A program made the translations under genes and the position numbers. Below, in pieces: positions 8,184-18,600 of a stretch of 64,000 nucleotides of DNA (the stretch's first letter is position 1; every line of letters starts with the position of its first letter). The notes below the pieces were generated by a model. It saw only the letters and a list, made by a program, of their open reading frames with translations. It made no database searches and was not told the origin of the DNA. The DNA is from JABDMH01 sp964428345 (GTDB lineage: Bacteria; Bacteroidota; Bacteroidia; Chitinophagales; Saprospiraceae): positions 1 through 64,000 of the forward strand of contig CAYRYD010000020.1 in the NCBI GenBank assembly GCA_964428345.1. The letters run 5' to 3'.

Positions 8184-8564
8184 AACAGTTAGGATTTTCG
8201 TTTACTAAATGAGTTAAAAATGGATTGTTAAATTAAAAAATATCTGAATAGTAGATCGTTATGTCGATCATTTTTTCCAAATGATCCATGATCGATCATC
8301 ATTCGCTTTTCTCATGGAAAAGCTTCCCTTCCGGGAAATTTTCTAATGCTCCCTTCCCGCGATCCGAACTTTTTGTCCGGGGAAAGGCTCGCCAATATAC
8401 AAGATCTATTGCAAATCAAAATATTTTCAAAAGGAATAGTCCAGTACTCCCAATAAAATAATGACAGATTCCGAGAACGGCCCTTCTCGGTTCCCGGTCC
8501 AAGGAATCAGAATAAACCTACGCTAAGGCTTTTGATCCTTCCTCACCGGAGTACCGGTGAATTG
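8184..8564. other. Intergenic region between exbB and tRNA-Ser
   Basis: 381 bases without a convincing gene. It must hold the exbB promoter on its left side. Two inverted repeats are visible: CCGAGAA (8471-8477) with TTCTCGG (8484-8490), and TCACCGG (8543-8549) with CCGGTGA (8554-8560), the latter 4 bases beyond the tRNA 3' end and probably a trailer hairpin. There is an AT-rich stretch around 8400-8465. An open frame covering 8523-8843 runs through the tRNA and is not credible as a gene. Confidence 0.6.
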
Positions 8565-8650
8565 CGGAGAGGAAGGGATTCGAACCCTCGATACCTTTTG
8601 GGTATACACGCTTTCCAGGCGTGCCTCTTCAACCACTCGAGCACCTCTCC
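8565..8650 (-). tRNA. tRNA-Ser (anticodon GGA)
   Basis: 86 bases on the minus strand fold as a class II tRNA: acceptor GGAGAGG pairs with CCTCTCC, D arm GCTCGAGTGGTTGAAGAGGC, anticodon stem CACGC/GCGTG with loop CTGGAAA (anticodon GGA at 8614-8616), a long variable arm TATACCCAAAAGGTATC, and a T arm with GGTTCGAATCC. The discriminator is G73, as in serine tRNAs. CCA is not encoded. A 7-bp hairpin follows at 8543-8560. Confidence 0.96.
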
Positions 8651-8849
8651 GTCTATGGTGTCGGGCTGGTAAAGATCGAAATAAATAATGACTAATACGA
8701 CGCAGATTGTGCCCCTTTATGACAACAGATGCAATAATAAGCGATCCTGGTGGATCCGATGGCTCTTGAAATAGACAGATTGATGCGGAGATCCATTGGG
8801 AAAAGATAATCTGACAAATATCAGTGCAAACAGGGTATTTCAACAGCTC

Positions 8850-9614
8850 CTATAGGTCAAACAAAGCAGTCGCCTGAAGGGTGGTGATCTGGCCTATAGT
8901 ATCCGTTTCCATCTCGTAAATATCAGCCAGACGACCGGCAATCAGGTGGATATAGCTGCTTTCGTTTCTTTTTCCCCGGTGCGGATGAGGTGCCAGATAG
9001 GGAGCATCCGTTTCCAGGACCAATGACTGTGGATCGACGAAGGTCAAAACCTCAGCCAGGCCGCTATTCTTAAATGTCACCACGCCACCGATTCCCATTG
9101 AAAATCCGAGATCCACAATGCGTTCAGCCTGTTTCCTGTTGCCGGTGAAACAGTGAAAAACTCCCCTTAAGCCGGGAAAATGCAGACTCTCGAGGATCTC
9201 CAGGATTTCATCAATCGAATCCCGGCTGTGGATCACGATGGGCCAGTCTCTTTCGTGAGCCCAACCAGCCTGGATTTTGAAGGCTTCTACCTGCTGCGCA
9301 AAAAAAGTCGTATCCCAGTATAAATCAATCCCTATCTCGCCGATGGCAATATAATCACGCTGTTTGATCAGCCCCTCAATCTGGGCCAGAACCGTCTCAA
9401 AACGATCATCTATACTGCAGGGGTGTAGTCCCATCATCGCCTGGCAGAGATCGGGATGTTCCTCCTCGACCTGATGCAGAGCGGCAACGGAGTCTAGATC
9501 GATGTTGGGCATCAGAATTTTGGTGACACCCGCATCCTGTGCCCGTTTTAGGACAACAGGCAGGTCTTCCGAAAACTCGGGCAGATAAAGGTGGGCATGA
9601 GTGTCAATATACAT
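8850..9614 (-). CDS. TatD-family metal-dependent deoxyribonuclease/hydrolase
   Basis: 254 residues, the normal TatD length. Metal ligands are visible in order: MYIDTHAHL (H6, H8), the conserved Glu in IAIGEIGIDLYW, WPIVIHSRDS, GVFHCFTGN and the C-terminal LVLETDAPYLAP with the catalytic Asp. TatD enzymes are 3'-5' exonucleases active on DNA and peroxide-damaged ends, with a TIM-barrel fold in the cytoplasm. The ATG at 9614 directly gives the canonical N-terminus. The gene stands alone, divergent from the predicted outer-membrane protein gene at 9773. Confidence 0.9.
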   Translation of the reverse strand: MYIDTHAHLYLPEFSEDLPVVLKRAQDAGVTKILMPNIDLDSVAALHQVEEEHPDLCQAMMGLHPCSIDDRFETVLAQIEGLIKQRDYIAIGEIGIDLYWDTTFFAQQVEAFKIQAGWAHERDWPIVIHSRDSIDEILEILESLHFPGLRGVFHCFTGNRKQAERIVDLGFSMGIGGVVTFKNSGLAEVLTFVDPQSLVLETDAPYLAPHPHRGKRNESSYIHLIAGRLADIYEMETDTIGQITTLQATALFDL

Positions 9615-9772
9615 GGTTGCAAGATCCGTTATTAATACGGAGTGACCAAAATTCTCTGGAATAACCCGGAAAAAGACCGGACACGGACAGTGTCAGGTAT
9701 GTCTGTTGGTCTAAGATTGAGATTGAGAGAATCAATAGCTATTTTTACCGGGGCTTTCGCTACTTTGGTCTT

Positions 9773-10456
9773 ATGAATGCAGCGAGGGGTATTCTGGTGG
9801 TTTGGTGCCTGTTTGCAGCCGGGCCGGAGTTGCGCGCGCAATGGAATGCAGTAGCTGGGTATGAGGTATCCAGTGCCGATGCCGGAGCGGTCAACCAGGT
9901 TTTACATGCTTTTAATACCGAATTTGGCCCTACCGTCCCACTGACGGATATCCGGGTTCTTCATGGCTTCACTGCGGGGCTTAGGTACAAGTATCCCCTT
10001 GGGACTTTTGAGATGGTTTATAACCGGCGTTTTACCAGGCGTATCGGTGATCATTTCAATATCGACCGGGGTACCATACAAGGAATCACCGATGTCAATT
10101 TCTTCTATGAGATCCGTACCTTTTCATTAATCGCTGAGTTTGGCCGGACCGTAACCACCGGTGCCAGCCTGGATTACAATACCTACCATACTGAAATGGA
10201 TTATGTGACAGCCAGCTTTCACGATGTCAAGATAAAACAACGGCCACTCGGAAGCAGGTTTTTTATAGGGGCCCATCTGGCCAACCGGCCCAATTTATCA
10301 TTTTCCGTCCGGGCTTTTTATCAGACATTGTGGGCAGATCTCTCTACCCGGCAGTTGAGACAGGATCTTCAATTAGAAGAATCGACCTGTGAGACTTGCC
10401 ATTTCCGGCCATCGACCTTTGGGCTGTCAATCATGATCAATAATGGCAGGCAATAA
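9773..10456 (+). CDS. Predicted outer-membrane beta-barrel protein
   Basis: 227 residues with a signal peptide (about 1-22, ending ELRAQ). The mature part alternates hydrophobic and polar residues in strand-like stretches (TAGLRYKYPLGTFEMVYNRRF, RTFSLIAEFGRTVTT, LSFSVRAFYQTLWADLS) as in small 8-12-strand barrels, with a CETC pair near the C-terminus. The family is not recognised and no ligand can be named. It is a single gene, converging on sucA with only 4 bases between stop codons. Confidence 0.6.
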   Translation: MNAARGILVVWCLFAAGPELRAQWNAVAGYEVSSADAGAVNQVLHAFNTEFGPTVPLTDIRVLHGFTAGLRYKYPLGTFEMVYNRRFTRRIGDHFNIDRGTIQGITDVNFFYEIRTFSLIAEFGRTVTTGASLDYNTYHTEMDYVTASFHDVKIKQRPLGSRFFIGAHLANRPNLSFSVRAFYQTLWADLSTRQLRQDLQLEESTCETCHFRPSTFGLSIMINNGRQ

Positions 10457-10460
10457 ATAA

Positions 10461-13193
10461 TCAGGCCAGTGCTTTATCGATCAGGTCGTCCTGTTGTTCG
10501 GCATGGACTTTCTTATAACCAGTGGCCGGTGAAGCGCTCGACTTTCTTGAAATGAGCTCCAGATTCTGAGTACGGTAGAACGACCACAAGTATTGCCAGG
10601 CACCCATATTGGAAGGCTCTTCCTGCACCCAGTATGCTTTGACCGAAGCATATTGCTGGGCCAGAGCATCCATCTGGGCAAAAGGGAAGGGATACAGCTG
10701 TTCGAGCCGGACAATGGCGACATCGTCAATATTCCTGGCCTTTTTTGCCTCCAGCAGATCGTAATACACCTTACCGCTGCAGTACAGTACTTTTCTGATT
10801 TTTTCCGGGTTTCTGGAGGCATCCGGATCATCCAGGATCTCCTGAAATCGTTGGCCGGTTGTAAATTCCCTGACTCCGGAGATGCAAAGGGGATGTCGTA
10901 ATAAGCTTTTTGGAGACATAACGATCAGTGGTTTTCGGTAAGGCCTGATCAATTGCCGTCGCAAAGCGTGAAACAGGTTGGCCGGTGTGGTAATATTGGC
11001 AACCGTTATGTTATATTCAGCAGCGGCCAGCAGAAATCTTTCCATCCGGGCACTGGAGTGTTCAGGCCCCTGACCTTCATAACCATGGGGTAAAAGCATG
11101 ACCAGACCGCTCATACGTTGCCATTTACTTTCGGCGGCAGTAATGTATTGATCAATGATTACCTGGGCGCCATTGGCAAAGTCACCAAACTGAGCCTCCC
11201 AGATCACTAGGGTGTCCGGGGTTGCGAGGGAATAACCGTATTCAAAACCCAGCACGGCAAACTCACTGAGGAGTGAATTGTAGATCAGGTAATTGCCCTG
11301 CTCTTCCTGAATATGATTGAGGCGATTGTATTCCTCATAGGTTTTTTCATCATAAAAGACAGCATGTCGGTGGGCGAAGGTGCCCCGCTTGACATCCTGA
11401 CCACTGATCCGCACATCTTTCCCTTCGGTAAGCAGAGAGCCATATGCCAGCAATTCGGCCGAAGCCCAGTCTATGATTCCTTCCTGCCATTGTTTTTTCT
11501 TGGTTTCAAGCATCCGGTCTACCCCTCTTAAAGGGGTGAAACCTGTGGGCACCCGGAGGAGGTGATCGATGATCCTTCGTACATTCTTCTCGGCAATTCC
11601 CGTTTTGGGGGAAGTGACAAAATCTTCCGAGCTTGTCTTTTTCTTCAACTTCCGCCAGGCCTGTTCTGCCTCCTGGTATTCATATGGAAGGGGTTTTTCC
11701 TTGACCATATCCAGCCTTTTCTGCAAATCGTCCCAAAATTCATTCTCCATGCTTTCTGCCAGTTGTTTATCAACATCTCCACGTCCCTGTAACTCAGCAG
11801 CATAGATCTCTCTGGGATTGGGATGCCTGTCGATGATTTCATACATCTTAGGCTGGGTAAATTTGGGATTGTCACCCTCGTTATGACCGTGCCGGCGGTA
11901 GCAGACCATATCAATAAAGACATCGGTATGAAAAAGCTGCCGGTATTCGGTGGCCAGTTCCACTGCAAATACTACCGCTTCAGGGTCGTCCCCATTGATG
12001 TGAAAAATCGGTGCCTGGATCATATTGCCGACTCCGGTGCAATAGGTGGAAGTGCGTGCATCATCAAAATCGGTGGTAAATCCTATCTGATTGTTGATTA
12101 CAAAATGTAATGTACCTCCGGTATGGTAACCATGTAATTGACTCATTTGGGCGGTTTCAAAGACGATTCCCTGACCAGCCACAGCGGCATCACCATGGAT
12201 CAGAATGGGTAGGATACGATCGTATTCATGATCGTATAGAATATCGGCCTTGGCGCGGGCAAAGCCCATGACTACCGGATTGACGGATTCTAAATGAGAG
12301 GGATTGGGTACCAGCTTAAGATGGATGGTCTTACCACTGGTGGTCACTACCTGACTCGAAAAGCCCAGATGGTATTTGACATCACCATCTCCGAAGGTGA
12401 GATTGGGTATGGCCTGCCCTTCAAATTCATTAAATATCTGTTCATAGGTCTTGCCCATGATATTGGCCAAAACGTTGAGGCGACCCCGGTGAGCCATGCC
12501 GATGATCACTTCTTCGACCCGGTCGTCGGCGCCATAATTGATGATGGCGTCGAGGGCTGCGATTGTGGTTTCTCCACCCTCCAGGCTAAATCGCTTTTGG
12601 GCCAGATATTTGGTATTGAGAAATTTTTCAAACACTACAGCGCCGTTCAGCTTCTGTAGAATTCGGCGTTTCTTATCCAGGGAGAGGCCAAAATCATCAG
12701 AAAGGTTACGGCCTTCAATCCGGTCACGCAGCCACATCCGCCGTTCACGATTTTCGATGTGGGCATATTCAAAACCGATATTGCCGGTATAGATCCGGTG
12801 CAACTTCTGCAGGATCTGCTCGAGGGTTGCACCCTCTAAACCGATCTCTTTACCAGCATGAAATGTTTTTTGCAGATCAGCTTCACTGAGTTGATAATCG
12901 GCCAGATCAAGGTAAGGTTTACGGTCTTTACGGGTTCGGATCGGGTTGGTCGTTGACAGCAAGTGACCCCTGTTGCGAAATCCGTGAATGATCGAGATGA
13001 CACTGAACTCTTTGGTGATATCGTCACTGACCCCGGCAGGCACAACCTGTGAGCCTCCACTGGCAGCAAAATCAAATCCCTGGAAAAATGCCTTCCAGCC
13101 CTCCTCAACGCTATCCGGATTTTGCTGGAATCGTTGATAGAGGTCATCGATAAATGTTGGGTGTGCGTTAAAAATGTAGGAATAATCCTTCAT
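10461..13193 (-). CDS. sucA: 2-oxoglutarate dehydrogenase E1 component
   Basis: 910 residues from the ATG at 13193. The open frame continues to 13232, but MKDYSYIFNAHPTFIDDLYQRFQQNPDSV is the usual E1o N-terminus. The enzyme decarboxylates 2-oxoglutarate with thiamine diphosphate in the TCA cycle. Visible motifs include EEVIIGMAHRGRLNVLANIMGK, VNPVVMGFARAK, ILIHGDAAVAGQGIVFE, INNQIGFTT, HINGDDPEAVVFA, DMVCYRRHGHNEGDNP and the C-terminal VWVQEEP-like YWVQEEPSNMGAW. The E2 gene (sucB) is not adjacent. A minus-strand TACCTTTG (complement of 13262-13269) could be a -7 box but lacks a matching -33 element. Confidence 0.96.
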   Translation of the reverse strand: MKDYSYIFNAHPTFIDDLYQRFQQNPDSVEEGWKAFFQGFDFAASGGSQVVPAGVSDDITKEFSVISIIHGFRNRGHLLSTTNPIRTRKDRKPYLDLADYQLSEADLQKTFHAGKEIGLEGATLEQILQKLHRIYTGNIGFEYAHIENRERRMWLRDRIEGRNLSDDFGLSLDKKRRILQKLNGAVVFEKFLNTKYLAQKRFSLEGGETTIAALDAIINYGADDRVEEVIIGMAHRGRLNVLANIMGKTYEQIFNEFEGQAIPNLTFGDGDVKYHLGFSSQVVTTSGKTIHLKLVPNPSHLESVNPVVMGFARAKADILYDHEYDRILPILIHGDAAVAGQGIVFETAQMSQLHGYHTGGTLHFVINNQIGFTTDFDDARTSTYCTGVGNMIQAPIFHINGDDPEAVVFAVELATEYRQLFHTDVFIDMVCYRRHGHNEGDNPKFTQPKMYEIIDRHPNPREIYAAELQGRGDVDKQLAESMENEFWDDLQKRLDMVKEKPLPYEYQEAEQAWRKLKKKTSSEDFVTSPKTGIAEKNVRRIIDHLLRVPTGFTPLRGVDRMLETKKKQWQEGIIDWASAELLAYGSLLTEGKDVRISGQDVKRGTFAHRHAVFYDEKTYEEYNRLNHIQEEQGNYLIYNSLLSEFAVLGFEYGYSLATPDTLVIWEAQFGDFANGAQVIIDQYITAAESKWQRMSGLVMLLPHGYEGQGPEHSSARMERFLLAAAEYNITVANITTPANLFHALRRQLIRPYRKPLIVMSPKSLLRHPLCISGVREFTTGQRFQEILDDPDASRNPEKIRKVLYCSGKVYYDLLEAKKARNIDDVAIVRLEQLYPFPFAQMDALAQQYASVKAYWVQEEPSNMGAWQYLWSFYRTQNLELISRKSSASPATGYKKVHAEQQDDLIDKALA

Positions 13194-13306
13194 CTGGCAT
13201 GATTTTTTAGTTGCATTAGCTGAACAACGCAAATATCGGAGTTTTTATATACCTTCTGAAACAAAGGTATATGTTTTGATTTCTAGAGTTGAGAGACCTT
13301 AAGACT

Positions 13307-13504
13307 ATGAGAAAATGGACAATGCCAGCATTGCTGGTCTTCTTATTGGCAACGGGCCTGTCGGTTAGTGGCTGTGTCCGTAATGGCTGCCCGGCGGAAA
13401 TTCAGGCTCAGAAAGTAAAGAAAAAGAAGAACCTGAGTAAAAGCAGCAAGACTAATCTCTTTCCCAGGAAAATGCAGAAGAACCTGAAAAGTCCCAAATT
13501 CTGA
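13307..13504 (+). CDS. Small basic predicted lipoprotein
   Basis: 65 residues from the ATG at 13307 (the frame opens 18 bases earlier with TTG). A lipoprotein signal is clear: MRKWTMPALLVFLLATGLSVSGC with the lipobox Cys at 23. The mature part is short and very basic (KVKKKKNLSKSSKTN, KMQKNLKSPKF) and is likely unstructured. No family is recognised. It is divergent from sucA. It may be a small envelope protein; the basic tail could bind anionic polymer, but this is a guess. Confidence 0.55.
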   Translation: MRKWTMPALLVFLLATGLSVSGCVRNGCPAEIQAQKVKKKKNLSKSSKTNLFPRKMQKNLKSPKF

Positions 13505-13645
13505 TTTCGATTTTTTGATGGGTCAGGTAAAACGGGATAGGATTGATGGTTGTTGGTATTTTCGGGATATGGAGAGAACCGCTGGTGCCATACCAGATTT
13601 TTTTCAAGACCATCCTTAACACTTTTCGGGAATAAAACTGTGGGA

Positions 13646-14206
13646 TTAGCTGGTCGTATGGAAAGGAAGATAATGCATGATTAACCTTCTGGATTTGGCC
13701 AGATGAACCTTTACAGTGTTTTTGGAAATTTTCAACTCTTCCGAGATTTGGGACAGATCCTTACCGGTCAGGTACCGGAGGGTAAAAATCTTTTGTTGCT
13801 GGGGGGTCAATTTCTGCAATGCCCGTTCCATCATTTCCCGATACTCATTGTAGATCAGTTCATCTGATGAGCTCTGTACCACCACATTGCGATAGTTTTC
13901 GAGGAATACTTTCTGTTCTCTCGATCTGGATTTCCGCTTCAGATAATTCCAGGTCAGATCCCTGGTGATTTTCAACAGCAGGGGGTACAGGGAAACCGAA
14001 GGATCAATGATGGATCTTTTATCCCATATCCGCAGGAACACATCGGAAGTAATTTCTTCGGCATCTTCCGGACATTTGGTAAACGACAGGCAGAAATGGT
14101 AGACCCTGGCCGAAAACTGGTCATAAACCCACCTGAAACTCGCCGGATCTCCCAGTTTAAGATTTTCCAGATGCGTATGTAGATCTCTGTCAGCCACTTT
14201 AATCAA
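13646..14206 (-). CDS. ECF-type RNA polymerase sigma factor
   Basis: 186 residues. Region 2 is at about 20-90 (FRWVYDQFSARVYHFCLSFTKCPEDAEEITSDVFLRIW) and region 4 at about 128-180 (ALQKLTPQQQKIFTLRYLTGKDLSQISEELKISKNTVKVHLAKSRR, a helix-turn-helix), with no region 1 or 3, as in extracytoplasmic-function sigma factors. The reading frame opens with TTG (14206); GTG at 14197 is the alternative start, and no ATG is available. It is divergent from the fecR gene 163 bases away, and together with the STN domain of the nearby SusC forms the usual Bacteroidota surface-signalling chain. It probably directs transcription of the SusC/SusD locus. Confidence 0.9.
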   Translation of the reverse strand: MIKVADRDLHTHLENLKLGDPASFRWVYDQFSARVYHFCLSFTKCPEDAEEITSDVFLRIWDKRSIIDPSVSLYPLLLKITRDLTWNYLKRKSRSREQKVFLENYRNVVVQSSSDELIYNEYREMMERALQKLTPQQQKIFTLRYLTGKDLSQISEELKISKNTVKVHLAKSRRLIMHYLPFHTTS

Positions 14207-14244
14207 CTAAATGAAGAATGATCCAATCCCAATCCTCTAAAAAA

Positions 14245-14260
14245 CCAGGAATCTTCCTGG
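14245..14260. repeat. Short inverted repeat between sigma and fecR genes
   Basis: CCAGGA (14245-14250) and TCCTGG (14255-14260) form a 6-bp hairpin with a 4-base loop in the 163-base divergent region. It could lie in the sigma factor leader or be an operator; nothing else supports a role. Confidence 0.35.
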
Positions 14261-14369
14261 AAATTCGTCTGAACAGTCTCCAAAATAGATTTTTTTTGTA
14301 AAAACTTCAATTCTGGTTAATCCTTTTTCTGAAGATGATTGGATATTATCTTAAACACTTTGGTGCCTA

Positions 14370-15371
14370 GTGGCAAACCAGGATGCTATAAAAGAAAGGT
14401 TGATTCAAAAACTCTTTGACAATACATGTTCAGAGGAAGAATTGTCGCTCCTGTTTAGGTTGATCCGGAAGGATCCTTCCCCACCGGATCGTCAGTTGAT
14501 GGAGAAATTGTGGGAACAAACAAATCTTCCACTGGACCAGGAGGTATCAGACCGGATTTTTTCCAGAGTGACATTAAAAATCAATGACCAGGATCGACTG
14601 GATGACTACCCTGGCAAGAAAGCAACGATATCCGGTAGCAGATTGACACGACGATCTCTGTCGATTGCCGCTGGCATATTGCTATTGATGAGTTGTATTT
14701 TTTTTATCTGGATGAGTACTCCACACCGGGAGGTCATTCAAACGGCCTATGGTGAATGGCAATCCTTTGATTTGTCGGATGGCTCGAAGGTTCGATTAAA
14801 TGCCAATTCACTGATGATTTTTAATTCGAAATGGTCGGATCATGACAACCGGGAAGTCTGGTTGAAAGGAGAGGCGTATTTTGAAGTTCAGAAAAAAAAT
14901 AAAGGTCGCCAGAAATTTCAGGTGAAGACATCCGGTCTCACTGTCGAAGTGCTTGGTACCGCATTTAATATAAATAGTCATGGTGACAAAACCAGTGTCT
15001 ATTTGGAAGAAGGTGAAATCCGTTTATACATTACAGAACCGGACTCCACAATTCTGATGAAACCAGGTGATCTTGTGGTCTATGATAAAGTCAGTGGACA
15101 AATTACCAATAAACATAAGGTACAGACAGAACTTTACACCTCCTGGAAAAATGGAGTATTGATCTTCAAAAACTCACCATTGAGAGAAGTGTTGCAGAAA
15201 ATTGAAGAGACATATGGTGTTGTTTTTAAAGTTAAGGACACATCGGCTTATTTACTTGAAGTCAATTTCCCCTTACCGATCTATCACTTAGAAACAGCTA
15301 TTTCCATTTTAGATAAAACTATGGTTGACTACAATATTCGAAGAGAAGGTGAACATTACATTGTCGAGTAA
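14370..15371 (+). CDS. FecR-family anti-sigma factor
   Basis: 333 residues with a GTG start. The cytoplasmic N-terminal part (1-92) contains the anti-sigma segment LFDNTCSEEELSLLFRLIRKDPS; one transmembrane helix lies at about 97-115; the periplasmic FecR domain (about 120-215) has HREVIQTAYGEWQSFDLSDGSKVRLNANS-type strands and GEAYFEVQKKNKGRQKFQVKT. A C-terminal domain (about 262-333, PLREVLQKIEETYGVVFKV) is the DUF4974/STN-like part usual in this phylum. It would hold the divergently encoded ECF sigma factor inactive until a substrate-loaded SusC signals through its STN domain. It is followed by the SusC gene after 249 bases. Confidence 0.93.
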   Translation: MANQDAIKERLIQKLFDNTCSEEELSLLFRLIRKDPSPPDRQLMEKLWEQTNLPLDQEVSDRIFSRVTLKINDQDRLDDYPGKKATISGSRLTRRSLSIAAGILLLMSCIFFIWMSTPHREVIQTAYGEWQSFDLSDGSKVRLNANSLMIFNSKWSDHDNREVWLKGEAYFEVQKKNKGRQKFQVKTSGLTVEVLGTAFNINSHGDKTSVYLEEGEIRLYITEPDSTILMKPGDLVVYDKVSGQITNKHKVQTELYTSWKNGVLIFKNSPLREVLQKIEETYGVVFKVKDTSAYLLEVNFPLPIYHLETAISILDKTMVDYNIRREGEHYIVE

Positions 15372-15620
15372 CATTGGAAGTGCCTGATTTGTACTGCTCC
15401 CTGTAAGAGATTAACAAAACTGTCATATAACAAGGTATTTGTGCATCTGAAACAACGACCAGATGCGAGATGAATGTTTTTTGTCGGATCGAATGGATAA
15501 TTGGTCTGCCTGATATTGTCATGGAAAATTCAGGCAGGTTGGTGAAAATCCGGACGGTTCAGATGCTGAAGCTGAATTAAAATTACAGTTGATCATAATT
15601 GTATAATTATAAAGGAAGGT

Positions 15621-18600
15621 ATGATGAAGAAGAAAAAATTAAACCAGAGTTTAGTTCTGGTATTATCGTTGATTTTCATGGTTTACACTGATGCTATTTC
15701 CGGAAATGAAGGAGCATCGCACTGGAATAAAACGGATTTTACTCAGGAGGCTCTGCTTTCTGAGATACTATTTGAAATGAGTGAAACCTATGAGGTTTTT
15801 TTCTCGTATGAAACCAAACTCCTGGAAAATATCCGGGTTGATTTTAATTTTATCCCGGGTGAGTCGCTGGAGCTTGCTATCGGGCGTTTACTGGCAAAAA
15901 CCAATCTCCGGTATGAAGCCATTGATTCGAGATACGTCATTATTTATAAAGACGATCGGCAGGGGGGCAAATCGGCAAAGAAGCTGATCAAGAAAATCAA
16001 TCAGATCAATAAACTCGAACAAAGGGGAAACATCAGTCTGAGGCCAACAGCCAAATCCAGTGAGGAAAAATTCAGAGCGGTGGCTAGTAGCCTAACCCGG
16101 ATTAAAGAGGAAAAATTGATCACCGGCACGGTCACCGACGAGGCAGGCGATCCCCTGATTGGTGTCAATGTATTGGTCAAAGGGACCGCGATCGGTACTG
16201 CTACAGATCTTGATGGATCTTTTGCACTCCAAGTGCCGGATGATGCTGCCGTTTTGGTTTTTTCGTATACCGGTTATACGACTGTTGAAGAGGCGATCGG
16301 TGGTCGAACCAGCATTAGTGTCACCCTGGTGCCCGATGTAGCACAGCTCGGCGAAGTGGTCATTACGGCCCTTGGGATCGAGCGGGACAAGAAGACCCTG
16401 GGCTATGCCACTTCAAAAGTGCAATCGGATGAATTTACGATCAACCGTTCTCCCAATTTTATGAATGCCCTGCAGGGTAAGGTTGCCGGGGTCAATATTA
16501 CCGGAATGGGAAGTGGGCCACAGGGGAGCAGTAAAATCAGGATCCGGGGAATTTCTTCCTTTGGAGGGAATAATTCCCCGTTAATCGTAGTAAACGGGGT
16601 ACCGATTGACAATACCAACTTCGGGGTAAGGGGCGATGTCGTCGGTCCAGGCAGCAACCGCAGATCGGATAGTGGGGATGGACTCAGTAGCATCAATCCG
16701 GATGATATCACGTCGATGAATGTTTTAAAGGGGGCCGCTGCATCGGCGTTGTACGGAGCAAGGGCAAAGGATGGAGTCATCATGATCACCACCAGAAACC
16801 GGGCAACCGGATCGGGCATTCAGGTGGAATACAATGCTAACTTTACGCACGACACTCCTCTTGATTTTACCGACTATCAGTATGAGTATGGGCAGGGAGA
16901 AGGTGGGGTGCGTCCAGATGCTCCTGGTCCTACTTCGGGAGTATGGAGTTTTGGCGAAAAGATCGAACCCGGGATGACTCAGATTCTATTTGACGGATTG
17001 GTTGTACCGTATACTGCACAGCCAAATAAAATCAGAGATTACTACCGAAATGGTTTGGCGTTTTCCAATACCGTGACGATATCATCGGGTGGTGAAAATG
17101 GCGGTCTTAGTTTGTCATTGTCGGATCTGAATAGCAAGGCTATTTTACCGGGATCCGATTATGACCGGAGGACCGTGAATTTTGGTTTTACCCAGACAGC
17201 CGGGAAATTATTGGTATCGGGAAATATCAACTATTCCAATGAGTTTCGAAAAAATCCACCCAATATTGCAGAGCAGGATTACAGTCCGGTAGTTATCTAT
17301 ACCATTGCAACCACGATGCCATTAAAACTGCTGGAAGAGAATGCTTTTGATGAAAATGGTGATGAAATATCATGGTCTCGTTTTACCAATCGTACCAATC
17401 CTTATTTTGCGCTTTCCCGGTTTGAAAATAACCGGAGAGACCGGGTTTATGGCAACCTGACCGGTAGATATAATCTGACTGACTGGTTGTATGTGCAGGG
17501 CAGGATCGGACAGGATTATTATGCCAGAGATGTGGATTATAATCTTCCAACAGGATCCCGGAGACAGTCTTCTCCCCCTCCTGGATTTGTCAACGGTCAG
17601 TATATTCAGGATTTTCGCCGATTTCGGGAAATTAACGCAGATTTCCTGATTGGTGCGGATAAGACTTTCGGTGAATTTGGAGTGATCTTAAATGCCGGTG
17701 GCAACCAAATGTATCGACGGTCTGATGTAAATACCGAACTGGGGGAGAATTTCTTTACCAGAGGATTATATACCATTGGAAATGCGAGCAAAGTGACACC
17801 TGCTTATTCGATTTCAGAAAGAAAAGTTAATTCGCTATATGCTTCGGCTGAGATTTCATACAAGGGTTTTGTTTATTTAAATGCAACGGCCAGGAATGAT
17901 TGGTTTTCCACTTTGTCACCTGCCAATAGAAGTATTTTGTATCCTTCAGTAACTGGTAGTTTCGTTTTTACAGAAATGATGACCACTTTACCGAGTTGGC
18001 TAAGATTTGGTAAAATCAGATTGGCTTATGCCGAAGTGGGTAGTGATACCGATGTGGCTCCATACGCCAATAATTTATTCTATGGAATAAATGCCCAGCA
18101 ATTTCCGAATTCTACAGGAGTACTGCAACCGGTGGGCAGTATTAGTGGTTCGGTGGTTCCGAATGCTAATCTGAAACCAATGAGAGTAACGGAAAAGGAA
18201 ATCGGCATCGAACTGACTTTATTCAGAAATCTTCAATTGGAAGTTTCCTATTATGATAAATTGTCATCCGATCAGATTCTTCAGGCACAGATATCCGATG
18301 CCTCTACTTTTCAGACTCAATTAATCAATGTGGGTGAAAGTAGGAATAACGGTGTCGAAATGCTTTTGGCAGGATCATTGATCCGGCGGCAAAATTTTGA
18401 ATGGAACAGTGCCCTGAATGCCACCTACAATACTTCAGAAGTAATCAGTCTTGGCGATGATGTTGACGGGACCTTCATCACGGTAGGGACCGCAGAATTT
18501 CATGGCGAATTAAGACAGGTAGTGGGAAAACCGATGGCTCAGTTATATGGATGGGGGTATCTCAGAGATAACCAGGGTAGAATTGTGCACGACCCTAATA

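Noticed and set aside
8523..8843. A 106-residue frame on the minus strand.
   Set aside because: It spans the tRNA-Ser gene and has no family match or signal.
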